A DNA stretch of 64,000 nucleotides, taken from the NCBI RefSeq assembly GCF_030546645.1, contig NZ_JAUOTO010000004.1, positions 744,001-808,000 on the forward strand. Reading direction: 5' to 3'. Origin of the DNA: Flavitalea plasmicola (GTDB lineage: Bacteria; Bacteroidota; Bacteroidia; Chitinophagales; Chitinophagaceae). Positions within the stretch are counted from its first letter, which is position 1. Every line of letters starts with the position of its first letter. Under the pieces are notes generated by a model, which was not told the origin of the DNA, ran no database searches, and saw nothing but the letters and a program-made list of their open reading frames with translations. The position numbers and the translations under genes were made by a program. Shown one piece after another: positions 18,701 to 26,530 of this stretch.

Positions 18701-19441
18701 CAGGGGGATGTCCTTATACCCGCTGTTGTAATCGGCAGTGCTGATGATCCCGGCCAGTGTGACGTGTACGGCGCCGAATTGCAGCGGATAAAGGAATAGT
18801 TTATGGGGCGTGCCTTCAATGCTGACATCGTGAATGAACTGGGGATTGAGCCCATCCCTTTTTTTTAGCAGCGTATCCGGATCGAAGTCACTGCCCAGGG
18901 GAAGATTGTCCGAATTGAACAGGATGTTCTTTTGAACATTGCCGGCGGAGGGTTGACCGATGAGCAGATAGCTATTGAAAATGTCCTTATAGGTGGATAT
19001 GAGCGGGGTCAGCAGGCTATCAAGCGGCGTGGACATGAAGATGGTGTCTTTACCCGAGGCGTGGACCAATGGGTAGGAAAGCTGCCAGCTGTCATTGTTG
19101 AATTTGTCGGGAATGAGGGTTGCGGGATAGACGCTGATCGTGCTGTCCCTTTCATCGGGACGCCGTGGCGTGCATTTAAAGGATTGAAGCAGGGGGCTGG
19201 AGGATTGGGGCTTGTTGAGGAAATACCGGATGGCCTGTACATAGCCATTATCCCTCCGTTGTATGGCTTTTGCTATTTGCTGCAGCTCCATGTAGGCCCG
19301 GTCGTTGAGCGCGCTTTGTTTGCCGGGAATATATTTCAGGAAATACAGGGACAGGAATATACCCAATATCAACAGGGTGAGCATGACAGGTATAATTGTC
19401 CGTACGATCGTATTGCCGCCACCGGAGGTGCCCATGATCAT
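15788..19441 (-). CDS. large multi-pass membrane protein with Cache-like sensor regions
   Basis: 1217 residues and unrecognised as a named protein. The N-terminal helix (about 13-35) is followed by an extracytoplasmic region and two further helices near 240-310. Then comes a large extracytoplasmic segment that looks like a double Cache fold (YAFWIDSSGKWVATWSG, then YNFSIIDENGAVLYDSKPG). A block of about eight helices follows, then another soluble loop and a cytoplasmic C-terminal part. Residues about 1080-1160 (SLPPVKKFVLFDLARDGFPNYRT to SFREFVLQ) look like a small winged-helix-type domain, and a last helix precedes the tail. No kinase, methyl-accepting or cyclase output domain is seen. Its neighbour 16 bp downstream has kinase-like motifs and may be the output partner. 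A sensory role is inference. Confidence 0.65.
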   Translation of the reverse strand: MIMGTSGGGNTIVRTIIPVMLTLLILGIFLSLYFLKYIPGKQSALNDRAYMELQQIAKAIQRRDNGYVQAIRYFLNKPQSSSPLLQSFKCTPRRPDERDSTISVYPATLIPDKFNNDSWQLSYPLVHASGKDTIFMSTPLDSLLTPLISTYKDIFNSYLLIGQPSAGNVQKNILFNSDNLPLGSDFDPDTLLKKRDGLNPQFIHDVSIEGTPHKLFLYPLQFGAVHVTLAGIISTADYNSGYKDIPLKLFVPAGIIILLLIICLPILKIFILGAGESITDWNIRQIVGAYFVAAFTCFFLFSWLFLTRAQSADDRAALRRFSRSVQGQFLREIDTICLQLKKWDTAYLQIDGIADSALMAGLRGDYVLNRGDSQRLDHTFYADAYPYTDYAFWIDSSGKWVATWSGKTGNNKPLLLNVEDRDYFKDFVNRKYLNRRWHYTIQPTLSRLDGEYTITVVIESIAPPKRVMSQGKIRILRRPMLVGLSAQMHSVTNTVLPQGYNFSIIDENGAVLYDSKPGRALLSNIQKESEGSSAILECARFRNHRYFSHFQLKGRDVALEATPMEGLPYTLLSYSDLTSTDHFQIHVIGLSAIFTISIVALLILSTVINEWTGKKPGILLTPPLHFEWLRPRQHKNRYYLHLVIGLLAMLAVYILAWIVISSMPREYEFSLFFITISLPFYCSLFYYTVREKEKKLRQHMSPLIPLVIFFSLSLVLQVCLSFFGASTIGIPLLSMAVQALFLAVHLLFVTIFTPSYLQAPTDGRLFRMKKALFDWSGRRSPSWLRSYSMAIVMGVFLISVVPACGIFWLFFRQETGLRRNSTRLEMARTINSRRLMLNKRTAVYKFADTNYNRRLESLRQLKFDFGIYLIRNEHVRPDPTDKGTPFFPIASQYVRVHDVFFPGDTNVLAGVSPPDSAADGTWRFSTPGGDALSPVRLDYDDPQDHINPGGLRLEAGREASWSSFGLIQRTDKAIGPVFMILFYLAQLLIVFLVYKLTRALATRIFLIDMFHNGLQFYYDNRPREPFQPSPGLPASFGLLMSALRVEEKEAGTDPIDKAETILRNRAAYAAVYAERWSSLPPVKKFVLFDLARDGFPNYRTANTLFDLLNDRLLEFRRNGHLELITPSFREFVLQKAEDPEVVAAIKKSRQNGEWLSFKTGLMILFTAFGLFIFFTQDALFQKMTGLLTSLISLTTQFSSLFDKSIPKSAQNSADEDK

Positions 19442-19488
19442 AAAGGTAGGTTACTTATGACAGGTGTATATACCCCAAAGGGGGTATT

Positions 19489-20274
19489 TTACAGGCTATC
19501 CAGGAGCTGACGGAAGCAGGCGGGACTTTCCAGCAGGCGGCTGCCATACCAGCTGAACATTTCACCATCCACCAGCCTGAACCTGGCTGCCGGCAGGACT
19601 TCCCTGATCTCTGCGATATGTTTGTCACGGAAAGGGTAGGGTTCGGAGGATAGCAACACCAGTTCACAACGACGATCAGCCAGTTCGTCCAGCGTTATAG
19701 CAGGATACCGGTTCTCGCCGGCGAAAATATTGCTTAGGCCGCATTGTTGCAGCATATGGTGGATGAAGGTATCCCCACCGGCCACCATCCACGGGTCTCT
19801 CCATATGAAGTAGGCGGTGCGGAGAGGCCGGGGGTGTAAAAGAGCAAGCTCCTGAAATTGCCGCCCGATGCGGTCTGTCAGTGAAAGCGCTTCCTGCATT
19901 TTTCCCGTGAGTGTTCCCAGGGCGTTTATCATGGCAAGCGCATCTTCCAGGGTCGCGACATCGCTGACCCATACAGGGTAGTTAGCCGCCAGCGCTTCTA
20001 TCTGGTGTTGCTGGTTCTCTTCCTTATTAGCGATGATCAGATCGGGCTGCAGGCTTTGAATGATGTCGGAGCGAATGTCCTTGGTACCGCCTACGCGTGT
20101 TTTTTTACGGAACCAGGAGTCGGGATGAACGCAGAATCTGGTAACGCCTATTACTTCTTCTTCCAATCCCAATGCATGGAGCAGCTGGGTTTGAGAAGGC
20201 ACCAGGGAAATGATCCGGCGGGGAAGATGATCGAGGGAGATGGTTCTGTTAAGCTGGTCGGTAAAAGCGGGCAT
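19489..20274 (-). CDS. BtuF-like helical-backbone metal-receptor protein without signal peptide
   Basis: 261 residues of the class III periplasmic binding fold used for cobalamin and iron chelates: RIISLVPSQTQLLHALGLEEEVIGVTRFC at the start, a central segment LQPDLIIANKEENQ, and a second lobe with AYFIWRDPWMVAGGDTFIHHML. Neither a signal peptide nor a lipobox is present from the ATG at 20274, and no upstream in-frame start was found that would add one. It may be cytosolic, as in stand-alone family members, or act with a transporter encoded elsewhere. It precedes the Cache-like gene by 47 bp. The ligand is not evident, and I saw no cobalamin riboswitch box upstream. Confidence 0.75.
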   Translation of the reverse strand: MPAFTDQLNRTISLDHLPRRIISLVPSQTQLLHALGLEEEVIGVTRFCVHPDSWFRKKTRVGGTKDIRSDIIQSLQPDLIIANKEENQQHQIEALAANYPVWVSDVATLEDALAMINALGTLTGKMQEALSLTDRIGRQFQELALLHPRPLRTAYFIWRDPWMVAGGDTFIHHMLQQCGLSNIFAGENRYPAITLDELADRRCELVLLSSEPYPFRDKHIAEIREVLPAARFRLVDGEMFSWYGSRLLESPACFRQLLDSL

Positions 20275-20345
20275 GCTGCAAGATACGAACGACTTTCCGC
20301 TCTGCCAGTAGGGGGCAATGCTGTGGGAGGGCCCATCGGTAAAGG

Positions 20346-20397
20346 CCTCCTGCTAAATTCGCGCACTAATCAGTTCCTTTAAGAGTTTAGCAGGAGG
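20346..20397. repeat. 12-bp perfect inverted repeat upstream of the BtuF-like gene
   Basis: CCTCCTGCTAAA at 20346-20357 is exactly complementary to TTTAGCAGGAGG at 20386-20397, with a 28-nt spacer. It lies 72 bp before the start of the - strand BtuF-like gene. There is no T-run on either side, so it is more likely an RNA structure in the 5' leader or a regulator site than a terminator. Confidence 0.55.
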
Positions 20398-21023
20398 GTA
20401 CCGGAGTTAAAGCAGGTGGTTTTTGAACACTAGGATAGGACACTTGCTTTTTGGTTTTTCTCGGACGTTGGATCTTAGACAAGTCTTTTATTGGATGTGT
20501 TGGATTTTTCAGGATAAGTTTCGTTTCTCAGGATCGGTTCCGGGTTTTTTGGTTTTTCGGAATGTTGGTTCTTTTCGGTCTTTTAAAGGATACCAGGGTT
20601 TTTTACAGGATTTGGTTCTTTGGTTTTTCCGGATGATTGGATCAGAGCCTTGACGTTTGGTTTTTTTTCACAGGATAACAGAAAAATAGAAGTTGACTGA
20701 TATTGGATTGTAACCTGGAATTTCTTTGGATATTGGGTCAGGTTCTTTTACTGGATATTGGATTTTGACTGGTTTTTCGGATACTGGGTGATTGATAGCT
20801 ATCAATCAACTTCTAAATCAAAAATAATTTGTTAAAGTTGGAAAGGCAAGAGAGGTTTTGCTCTATTTTTTTTCATCAGGAATTACTAAGCTGCTCGTAA
20901 TCATTGCATAATAAGCTAGTAAAAATGCAGTGCGGGGCTATGGGAAAGATACGATAAGCCGGAAGACAAAAATATTAATAATTGACAATCATTATATTAG
21001 GTATATAATTAAGTTGTGTGTCC
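20398..21023. repeat. gene-free C-poor region with degenerate TTTTTC-GGAT repeats
   Basis: About 620 bp without a credible gene. From about 20430 to 20790 the + strand is rich in T and G and poor in C, and repeats a loose unit of the form TTTTTC(A/C/G)GGAT followed by nnTTGG. Copies are seen near 20450, 20505, 20525, 20565, 20600, 20625, 20740 and 20770. The short + strand frames here (20423-20653) code only for a Phe/Trp-rich string and are not supported. The right part (20810-21023) is AT-rich and contains nothing I could identify apart from the palindrome listed separately. Confidence 0.6.
20789..20808. repeat. 20-bp perfect palindrome
   Basis: TGATTGATAGCTATCAATCA reads the same on both strands, with no spacer. 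It lies at the right edge of the degenerate repeat region, over 200 bp from either flanking gene. It could be an operator for a dimeric regulator or a recombination or processing site; no choice can be made from sequence. Confidence 0.75.
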
Positions 21024-22385
21024 TCAAGCGCCCAGTGCGTGAATGACGTCATACTTGGTGACGATGTGGTAATTCCCGCTGTCATCTTTTCCCAATACGG
21101 CCCCGTTTTCGCGGGTGATCAGGCTGCTAAGCCTTTCGAGAGGGGTGTCAAAGGAGACGATGGGATAGGGTTTTTCAAGCACTTCGGCTATTTTTTTCCC
21201 TTTTATATCCTGTCCATTGCTCATCATCCGGGCGAAGAGACCGCTTTCACTGATGGCGCCGACGGGTTCGCCCTGCCGGAGGACGGGCAGGTTTTCCACA
21301 TTGTATTTCTGCATCAGTTCGAAGGCCTGACCCACCGTTTGATCAGCGTCTACGGTGATCAGGCGCTTGGCGCCCCGTCCGGATACGATGTCCTTGAAGG
21401 TTTTCACGTCCAGGAAACCACGTTCCATCATCCATTGGTCGTTGTAGACCTTTCCAACATACCGGCTGCCGTGATCGTGCAGGATCACCACCACCAGGTC
21501 ATCCTTTTTCAGGAGATCTTTCAGCTGTAGCAGACCCTGTACGGCAGTACCCGCGCTATAACCGCAGAAAAGCCCTTCTTCCTTGGCAATACGCCTGGCC
21601 ATGACGGCGGCGTCCTTGTCGGTCACCTGCTCGAACACGTCCACATATTTCATGTCGTAGTTCTGTGGCACGAAATCTTCTCCGATGCCTTCGCTGATAT
21701 AGGGGTGTACCTGGTTCATGTCCACTTCTCCGGTGCGGAAGTATTTGGTGAGCAGGGAACCGAAGGGGTCCATGGCCCATACCTGAATCCCGGGGTTCTT
21801 TTCTTTCAGGAACATGGCAGTCCCGGTGACGGTGCCGCCTGTACCGGTGGCTACCACCAGGTGAGTGATCCTGCCATCTGTCTGTTGCCAGATCTCCGGT
21901 CCCGTCGTCTCATAGTGCGCCTGCCGGTTGGCCAGATTGTCGTATTGATTGGCATGGAAGGAGTTGGGTATTTCCTTAGCGAGGCGACGGGCGATGGAAT
22001 AATAGGAGCGGGGGTCTTCCGGCTCAACATTGGTCGGGCACACGATGACCTCAGCGCCCAGGGCTTTGAGAATATCTATCTTTTCCTTGGATTGTTTGTC
22101 GGTGGTGGTAAAGATGCACTTATAGCCTTTTACCACTGCTGCCAGGGCCAGGCCCATGCCTGTGTTGCCTGAGGTACATTCGATGATGGTGCCACCCGGC
22201 TTCAATTTGCCTTCCTGTTCGGCCACTTCGACCATTTTAAGCGCCATCCGGTCCTTTATCGAGTTGCCCGGATTGAAATATTCCACTTTGGCCAGTACGG
22301 TGCAAGGCAGATCTTTCGTCAGTTTGTTCAATCTGATCAATGGAGTATTGCCGATGGTCTCCAGGATGTTGTTTTTGATATCCAT
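21024..22385 (-). CDS. cystathionine beta-synthase (PLP domain plus CBS pair)
   Basis: PLP enzyme that joins serine and homocysteine into cystathionine. The catalytic part shows NILETIGNTPLIRLNKL, the PLP-lysine segment NPGNSIKDRMALK, the phosphate-binding ECTSGNTGMGLA loop and the glycine-rich ATGTGGTVTG loop. About residues 335-453 form two CBS motifs (RLITVDADQTVGQAFELM and PIVSFDTPLERLSSL), the part that distinguishes this enzyme from cysteine synthase and usually binds a regulatory nucleotide. The length is 453 residues from the ATG at 22385. A longer frame to 22427 exists but adds a Cys/Lys-rich stretch unlike the family. No reverse transsulfuration partner is in the window, so direction of flux is not shown. 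Confidence 0.92.
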   Translation of the reverse strand: MDIKNNILETIGNTPLIRLNKLTKDLPCTVLAKVEYFNPGNSIKDRMALKMVEVAEQEGKLKPGGTIIECTSGNTGMGLALAAVVKGYKCIFTTTDKQSKEKIDILKALGAEVIVCPTNVEPEDPRSYYSIARRLAKEIPNSFHANQYDNLANRQAHYETTGPEIWQQTDGRITHLVVATGTGGTVTGTAMFLKEKNPGIQVWAMDPFGSLLTKYFRTGEVDMNQVHPYISEGIGEDFVPQNYDMKYVDVFEQVTDKDAAVMARRIAKEEGLFCGYSAGTAVQGLLQLKDLLKKDDLVVVILHDHGSRYVGKVYNDQWMMERGFLDVKTFKDIVSGRGAKRLITVDADQTVGQAFELMQKYNVENLPVLRQGEPVGAISESGLFARMMSNGQDIKGKKIAEVLEKPYPIVSFDTPLERLSSLITRENGAVLGKDDSGNYHIVTKYDVIHALGA

Positions 22386-22411
22386 GCGGTAAAGGTAACA
22401 AGGTTTTTGTT

Positions 22412-22419
22412 TACATTTG
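22412..22419 (+). promoter_or_regulatory. TAnnTTTG promoter box for tex
   Basis: TACATTTG matches the Bacteroidota -7 consensus TAnnTTTG exactly. It is 19 bp before the ATG at 22438, which supports that start over an in-frame codon at 22417 lying inside the box. No clear -33 TTG was seen. Confidence 0.5.
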
Positions 22420-22437
22420 CGCCCCACTCGACTTACT

Positions 22438-24708
22438 ATGGAACCAATATATATTCAAAAGATCGCAGAGAAATTAAGCTTTAGCCTCAGGCAGATTAAC
22501 AATATCCATGACCTGCATGCGGAAGGCGCCACTATTCCATTCATGGCCCGCTACCGGAAAGAGGCCACCAACAATATGGACGAGGTCCAGATCAACGATG
22601 TGGTGGAGCAGATAAAATATTTCACTGAGCTGGATAAGAGAAAGGAAACGGTGCTGAAAACCATCGAAGGGTTGGGCAAGCTTACCCCCGAATTAAAAGA
22701 ACGTATCATAAATTGTTACGACGCTACGGAGCTGGAAGATATTTATCTTCCGTATAAGCCCAAGCGTAAGACCCGGGCTACCACTGCCATTGAAAAAGGA
22801 CTGGAGCCTTTGGCCAGATTTCTTTTCGAGCAAGGAGCTGGAGATCCCAATGAGGAGGCCGCTAAATTTTTGAACGAGCAGGTGAAGGATCAAAAAGAGG
22901 CTTTGCAGGGCGCCCGTGATATCATCGCGGAATGGGTTGCGGAAAATGAGCAGGCGCGTAATAAGGTTAGGCAATTGTTCACCGAAAGCGCTGCGCTCAG
23001 CTCGAAAGTGCTGACCTCCAAAAAGGACGAGGAAGACGCCCAGAAATACAGGGATTATTTTGAATTCAGCGAGTCCCTGGCCAATTGCCCTTCGCATCGC
23101 ATCCTGGCCATCCGGAGGGGCGAGAAGGAAGGCTACCTGATCATGGATATCAACATCGACAAGCAGACGGCTGTGGACGAGCTGGACAGGATCTTTATAA
23201 AGTCTTCCCTGCCAGCGGCAGGGGAAGTGAAGAAAGCCATAGAAGATTCTTTCGACCGCCTGCTGAAATCTTCCATTGAAAATGAGTTCAGGCTTCTCAG
23301 CAAGAATAAGGCCGATGAGGAAGCCATCCGGGTATTTGCCGAAAATCTCCGCCAGCTGCTGCTGGCCTCTCCTCTCGGCTCCAAGAGGATCCTGGCGCTG
23401 GACCCTGGATTCCGTACAGGCTGTAAGGTGGTATGCCTGGATGCGCAGGGAAATTTCCTGCACAACAGCACCATTTATCCCCATCCTCCGCAGCATGAAG
23501 TACAGGCCAGTACGGCAGAGCTCCGTCGACTGGTGGACAAATACGATATCGAAGCCATCGCTGTTGGAAACGGAACGGCGGGTCGTGAGACAGAGCAGCT
23601 GGTACGTGGCATCGACTTTGGTCGGCATGTCAGTGTCTTCATGGTGAATGAAAGCGGCGCTTCCATCTATTCCGCCAGTGAAACGGCCCGGGAGGAATTC
23701 CCCGACCAGGACGTGACGGTACGGGGAGCGGTGAGCATCGGCCGTCGCCTGCTGGATCCTTTGAGCGAGCTGGTGAAGATAGACCCGAAATCCATCGGGG
23801 TAGGGCAGTACCAGCATGACGTCAACCAGAACAAACTGAAAGAGGAGCTGGATCGCATTGTGGAAAGCTGTGTGAATCATGTCGGCGTCGACCTCAATAC
23901 CGCCAGCAAACACCTGCTGACCTATGTATCCGGCCTCAGCGCCACGCTGGCGAAGAATATCGTTGAATACAGGGCAAAGAACGGGGCTTTTGCAAACAGG
24001 GAAGAGCTGAGGAAAGTAAGCCTGATGGGGCCAAAGACCTTTGAGCAGTGCGCCGGCTTCCTTCGAATCCGGGCGGCTGCCAACCCCCTGGATAACAGCG
24101 CCGTTCACCCGGAGACCTATAATGTGGTGGAGGCCATGGCGAAGGACCTGGGCTGCACGGTGACGGACCTGATCCTTCAATCTGACCTGCGGAAGAAGGT
24201 CGTCAAAAAGAAATATGTCTCGGAAAAAGTCGGGGAGTTCACCATTGACGATATTATGAAGGAGCTGGAAAAGCCCGGTCGTGATCCACGAAGCGTCATC
24301 GAAGAATTCCGTTTTGAGGAGACCATCAAGACCATGGAGGATCTCAAGCAGGGTATGACGGTGCCGGGTATTGTTACCAATATCACCAATTTTGGTGTTT
24401 TCGTGGATATTGGCGTCAAACAGGATGGGCTGGTGCATATCTCCCAGCTGAGCAATACGTATGTGTCGGATCCGAATGAGGTGGTAAAGCTGCAGCAGAA
24501 GGTAATGGTGACTGTCATGGAGGTGGATATCTCCCGTAAGCGGATCTCTCTATCTATGAAGGGTAATAAGCCGGCTGCCGCTGGTAAGCCGCAAGGCGGA
24601 GCCGGTCAGCGCCCCGCACCTTCAAAAGCGCCGGCGGCCAAGGGAGGGGAGAAGGCTTTGGATCCTTTCCAGGCAAAGTTGATGGAGCTGAAGAAAAAAT
24701 TCAAGTAG
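22438..24708 (+). CDS. tex: Tex-family S1 RNA-binding transcription accessory protein
   Basis: 756-residue cytosolic nucleic-acid-binding protein of the Tex/YhgF type. Domains in order: N-terminal helical Tex domain (ATIPFMARYRKEAT, the family's opening motif), the RNase H-like YqgF domain (from about 325, ILALDPGFRTGCKVVCLD), a helix-hairpin-helix pair (NTASKHLLTYVSGLSATLAKNIVEYR) and a C-terminal S1 domain (about 640-710, GMTVPGIVTNITNFGVFVDIGVKQDGLVH). It ends in a basic, Ala/Gly/Pro-rich tail. Tex proteins are linked to transcript release and RNA quality control. Start at 22438 chosen because the promoter-like box lies just upstream and the first conserved residues are MEPIYIQKIAEKL. A - strand reading frame of 581 codons runs opposite this gene and is a shadow. 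Confidence 0.96.
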   Translation: MEPIYIQKIAEKLSFSLRQINNIHDLHAEGATIPFMARYRKEATNNMDEVQINDVVEQIKYFTELDKRKETVLKTIEGLGKLTPELKERIINCYDATELEDIYLPYKPKRKTRATTAIEKGLEPLARFLFEQGAGDPNEEAAKFLNEQVKDQKEALQGARDIIAEWVAENEQARNKVRQLFTESAALSSKVLTSKKDEEDAQKYRDYFEFSESLANCPSHRILAIRRGEKEGYLIMDINIDKQTAVDELDRIFIKSSLPAAGEVKKAIEDSFDRLLKSSIENEFRLLSKNKADEEAIRVFAENLRQLLLASPLGSKRILALDPGFRTGCKVVCLDAQGNFLHNSTIYPHPPQHEVQASTAELRRLVDKYDIEAIAVGNGTAGRETEQLVRGIDFGRHVSVFMVNESGASIYSASETAREEFPDQDVTVRGAVSIGRRLLDPLSELVKIDPKSIGVGQYQHDVNQNKLKEELDRIVESCVNHVGVDLNTASKHLLTYVSGLSATLAKNIVEYRAKNGAFANREELRKVSLMGPKTFEQCAGFLRIRAAANPLDNSAVHPETYNVVEAMAKDLGCTVTDLILQSDLRKKVVKKKYVSEKVGEFTIDDIMKELEKPGRDPRSVIEEFRFEETIKTMEDLKQGMTVPGIVTNITNFGVFVDIGVKQDGLVHISQLSNTYVSDPNEVVKLQQKVMVTVMEVDISRKRISLSMKGNKPAAAGKPQGGAGQRPAPSKAPAAKGGEKALDPFQAKLMELKKKFK

Positions 24709-24719
24709 CCGTCCCGTCA

Positions 24720-25271
24720 TCAGGCTTCTTTGTTGCCATGTGCTTCCAGGTGTTGTTGTTTTTTGCGTTGCAGGTACATATCCAGCATCACGAGCCCCAA
24801 TATCACCAGCACCAGCATGAAGACATTCGTATAGCCGCTGTTGAAGAGCTTGCTCCAGTTGAATTCCTTCATCTTTGTGTCGAGGTTGAGGTCGTAGCGT
24901 GGCAGGAAAGAGGATGAGGAGCCTGAGCCGGACCATTTGAACTGTCCAAGACAAAAGACGAGAAAGCCAGTGATCATGGCTATAAAGAAGCCTCCGATGC
25001 TGCGAATGATATTCTTATTGATATATGTTTTCGTAGCCGGCGCTACATGCAGCCTGGCGATCTCTTCCATTACATTTTTGGTAAAACGCATGGAGGGCGC
25101 TTCCAGCTCCGTGGCATCCATCATTTGATGAATGTTCAGCAGCTCTTTGTACTTATGCTGCCAGTCTATATTCCCGGCTATCAGGGCTTCAATGGCGGAC
25201 TGTTCCGCAGGGCTGCTGAGTCCGTCGATATAATCCCACAAGCGTTCTTCCATTTGAATAGGTGTGTCCAT
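24720..25271 (-). CDS. putative membrane anti-sigma factor partner of the ECF sigma gene
   Basis: 183 residues. The N-terminal cytosolic part contains MEERLWDYIDGLSSPAEQSAIEALI, a pattern common at the start of Bacteroidota anti-sigma factors. A first membrane helix lies near residues 90-112 (GGFFIAMITGFLVFCLGQF) and a second near 145-165 (TNVFMLVLVILGLVMLDMYL), with a Ser/Gly-rich loop between. No ZAS zinc motif (HxxxCxxC) is visible. It follows the sigma gene directly. An alternative ATG at 25313 would overlap the sigma gene by 29 bp; I prefer 25271, where the conserved region starts. The role is inferred from gene order and layout. Confidence 0.65.
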   Translation of the reverse strand: MDTPIQMEERLWDYIDGLSSPAEQSAIEALIAGNIDWQHKYKELLNIHQMMDATELEAPSMRFTKNVMEEIARLHVAPATKTYINKNIIRSIGGFFIAMITGFLVFCLGQFKWSGSGSSSSFLPRYDLNLDTKMKEFNWSKLFNSGYTNVFMLVLVILGLVMLDMYLQRKKQQHLEAHGNKEA

Positions 25272-25284
25272 AATATAGTTTTTG

Positions 25285-25875
25285 TCATTCCCCTTGTATC
25301 TCACGTATTTCATGACTGAAATATTTTTCCATTTTTTCCTTCAGCCTGTGCCGGGCCCGGTGCAGCTTTACCTTTACGGTATTGGCCTCCAGCCCCATGA
25401 CCTTGCTGATCTCTTCCAGGGATTGCTCTCCTTTATAAAATAGGGTGATCAGCTGTGCATCATCCGGACTGAGCAAGCGAATGGCTTCATTGACCATGGC
25501 ATGCCTGGACTTCTGCTCGATGGTATTGGCTGAAAAGCCTGACTCACGGTTCTCCAGCTGCAAAAAGGTCCTTTCATTGTCGATGGACGTTATATCCAGC
25601 TTCTTTTTCCGCAGAAAGGTGATGCAGCTGGTGCGAACGATGGTATAGAGCCACGTACTGAATTTCGATTCGCCCCGAAAATCCGCCAGGGAGCGGTAAG
25701 CCTTTACAAAGATATCCTGGGAGATCTCTTCGGCATCTTCGCGACTGTCGGTAAAGCGCAATACGAGTGTAAAAACGTAGTTCTGATAGCGTTCGACCAG
25801 CGGTGCAAAAAAGGATTGCTCTCCTTTTAGGATTTTGCTAATGAGCTCTGTATCAGTAAGTCCGGGTTGTAACAC
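25285..25875 (-). CDS. ECF-type RNA polymerase sigma-70 factor
   Basis: 196-residue group IV sigma factor. Region 2 is clear (FTLVLRFTDSREDAEEISQDIFVKAYRSL, then ESKFSTWLYTIVRTSCITFLRKKK for promoter melting). Region 4 is clear (LSPDDAQLITLFYKGEQSLEEISKVMGLEANTVKVKLHRARHRLKEKM). The stretch between is short, as in this class. It overlaps or abuts the anti-sigma candidate downstream, forming a usual sigma/anti-sigma pair. No SusCD locus adjoins it, so its signal is not receptor-mediated in an obvious way. Confidence 0.95.
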   Translation of the reverse strand: MLQPGLTDTELISKILKGEQSFFAPLVERYQNYVFTLVLRFTDSREDAEEISQDIFVKAYRSLADFRGESKFSTWLYTIVRTSCITFLRKKKLDITSIDNERTFLQLENRESGFSANTIEQKSRHAMVNEAIRLLSPDDAQLITLFYKGEQSLEEISKVMGLEANTVKVKLHRARHRLKEKMEKYFSHEIREIQGE

Positions 25876-26095
25876 ATTAATAAGACGGCTGCTGTCGAAG
25901 GCAGGTTACAGAAAGGTACGGAATTTAAAAGATAGCCGGGTTGTAACCTCCGCGTTCCGGGGATAGTCCTAGTTCCTGTAAACAGTCGATCAGCTCTTTT
26001 TCAGAAAAAATATTAAAAAATCTGTAACCCCGGACGAGCTGCAGTAGTCCGATGAGGAGCGAGAGGCAACATTTAAAAAAGAAAAAAGTAATACA

Positions 26096-26482
26096 ATGCA
26101 ACCAGAACAGTTAGTTTTTTTGTGGTTAATACTCTTAAGCCTGGGAATTTGTGCTATGGTTTTTGGCATACGTTATATGCGGAACAAAGAGAATATGGCC
26201 ATGATCGAGAAAGGGCTGGACCCGAATATCAAGCCAGAGAAACCCCGCCCAGCGCCTTTCCGCAACCTTAAATGGGGGCTGTTGCTCGTTGGCGCCGGAA
26301 TTGGGCTTTTTCTCGCCTATTTGCTGGACAATACGGCTTTGTATAACATTGGGCATGATCATTTTGGGACAAATGGCGCCAATGTGTCGATCTACTTTGC
26401 CATGATCGCCATCGGCGGCGGGCTGGGATTGATCAGCTCCTACAGGATCGAGAAGAAGGAATTACTGGACAAGGACAAATAA
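26096..26482 (+). CDS. DUF6249-type small membrane protein
   Basis: 128 residues with three predicted membrane helices: about 5-25, 58-80 (LKWGLLLVGAGIGLFLAYLL) and 98-118. A cytosolic loop after the first helix has the conserved NKENMAMIEKGLDPN motif typical of DUF6249 proteins, which in Bacteroidota are very often encoded beside an ECF sigma factor, as here (divergent, 220 bp apart). Function is unknown; involvement in envelope stress sensing is a guess from that association. A terminator follows. Confidence 0.8.
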   Translation: MQPEQLVFLWLILLSLGICAMVFGIRYMRNKENMAMIEKGLDPNIKPEKPRPAPFRNLKWGLLLVGAGIGLFLAYLLDNTALYNIGHDHFGTNGANVSIYFAMIAIGGGLGLISSYRIEKKELLDKDK

Positions 26483-26503
26483 CCATATACCCTTCGGTAC
26501 CGG

Positions 26504-26530
26504 AAGTCCACTGAGAAGTGGGCTTTTTTT
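26504..26530 (+). terminator. rho-independent terminator of the DUF6249 gene
   Basis: AAGTCCAC pairs with GTGGGCTT (one G-T pair) around a TGAGAA loop, followed by a run of seven T. It sits between two convergent genes and overlaps the stop codon of the protease gene on the other strand. Confidence 0.85.

Noticed and set aside
20275-20400. Possible cobalamin riboswitch before the BtuF-like gene
   Set aside because: I looked for the B12-box consensus on the - strand and did not find it; only the inverted repeat at 20346-20397 is supported.
20423-20653. 76-codon + strand frame in the repeat region
   Set aside because: Its Phe/Trp/Arg-rich translation follows from the T/G-rich repeats; no start signal and no conserved feature.
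22693-24438. Long - strand open frame of 581 codons opposite tex
   Set aside because: The opposite strand encodes Tex with all its domains. The antisense translation is low in recognisable motifs and is a by-product of codon bias in a G+C-balanced genome.
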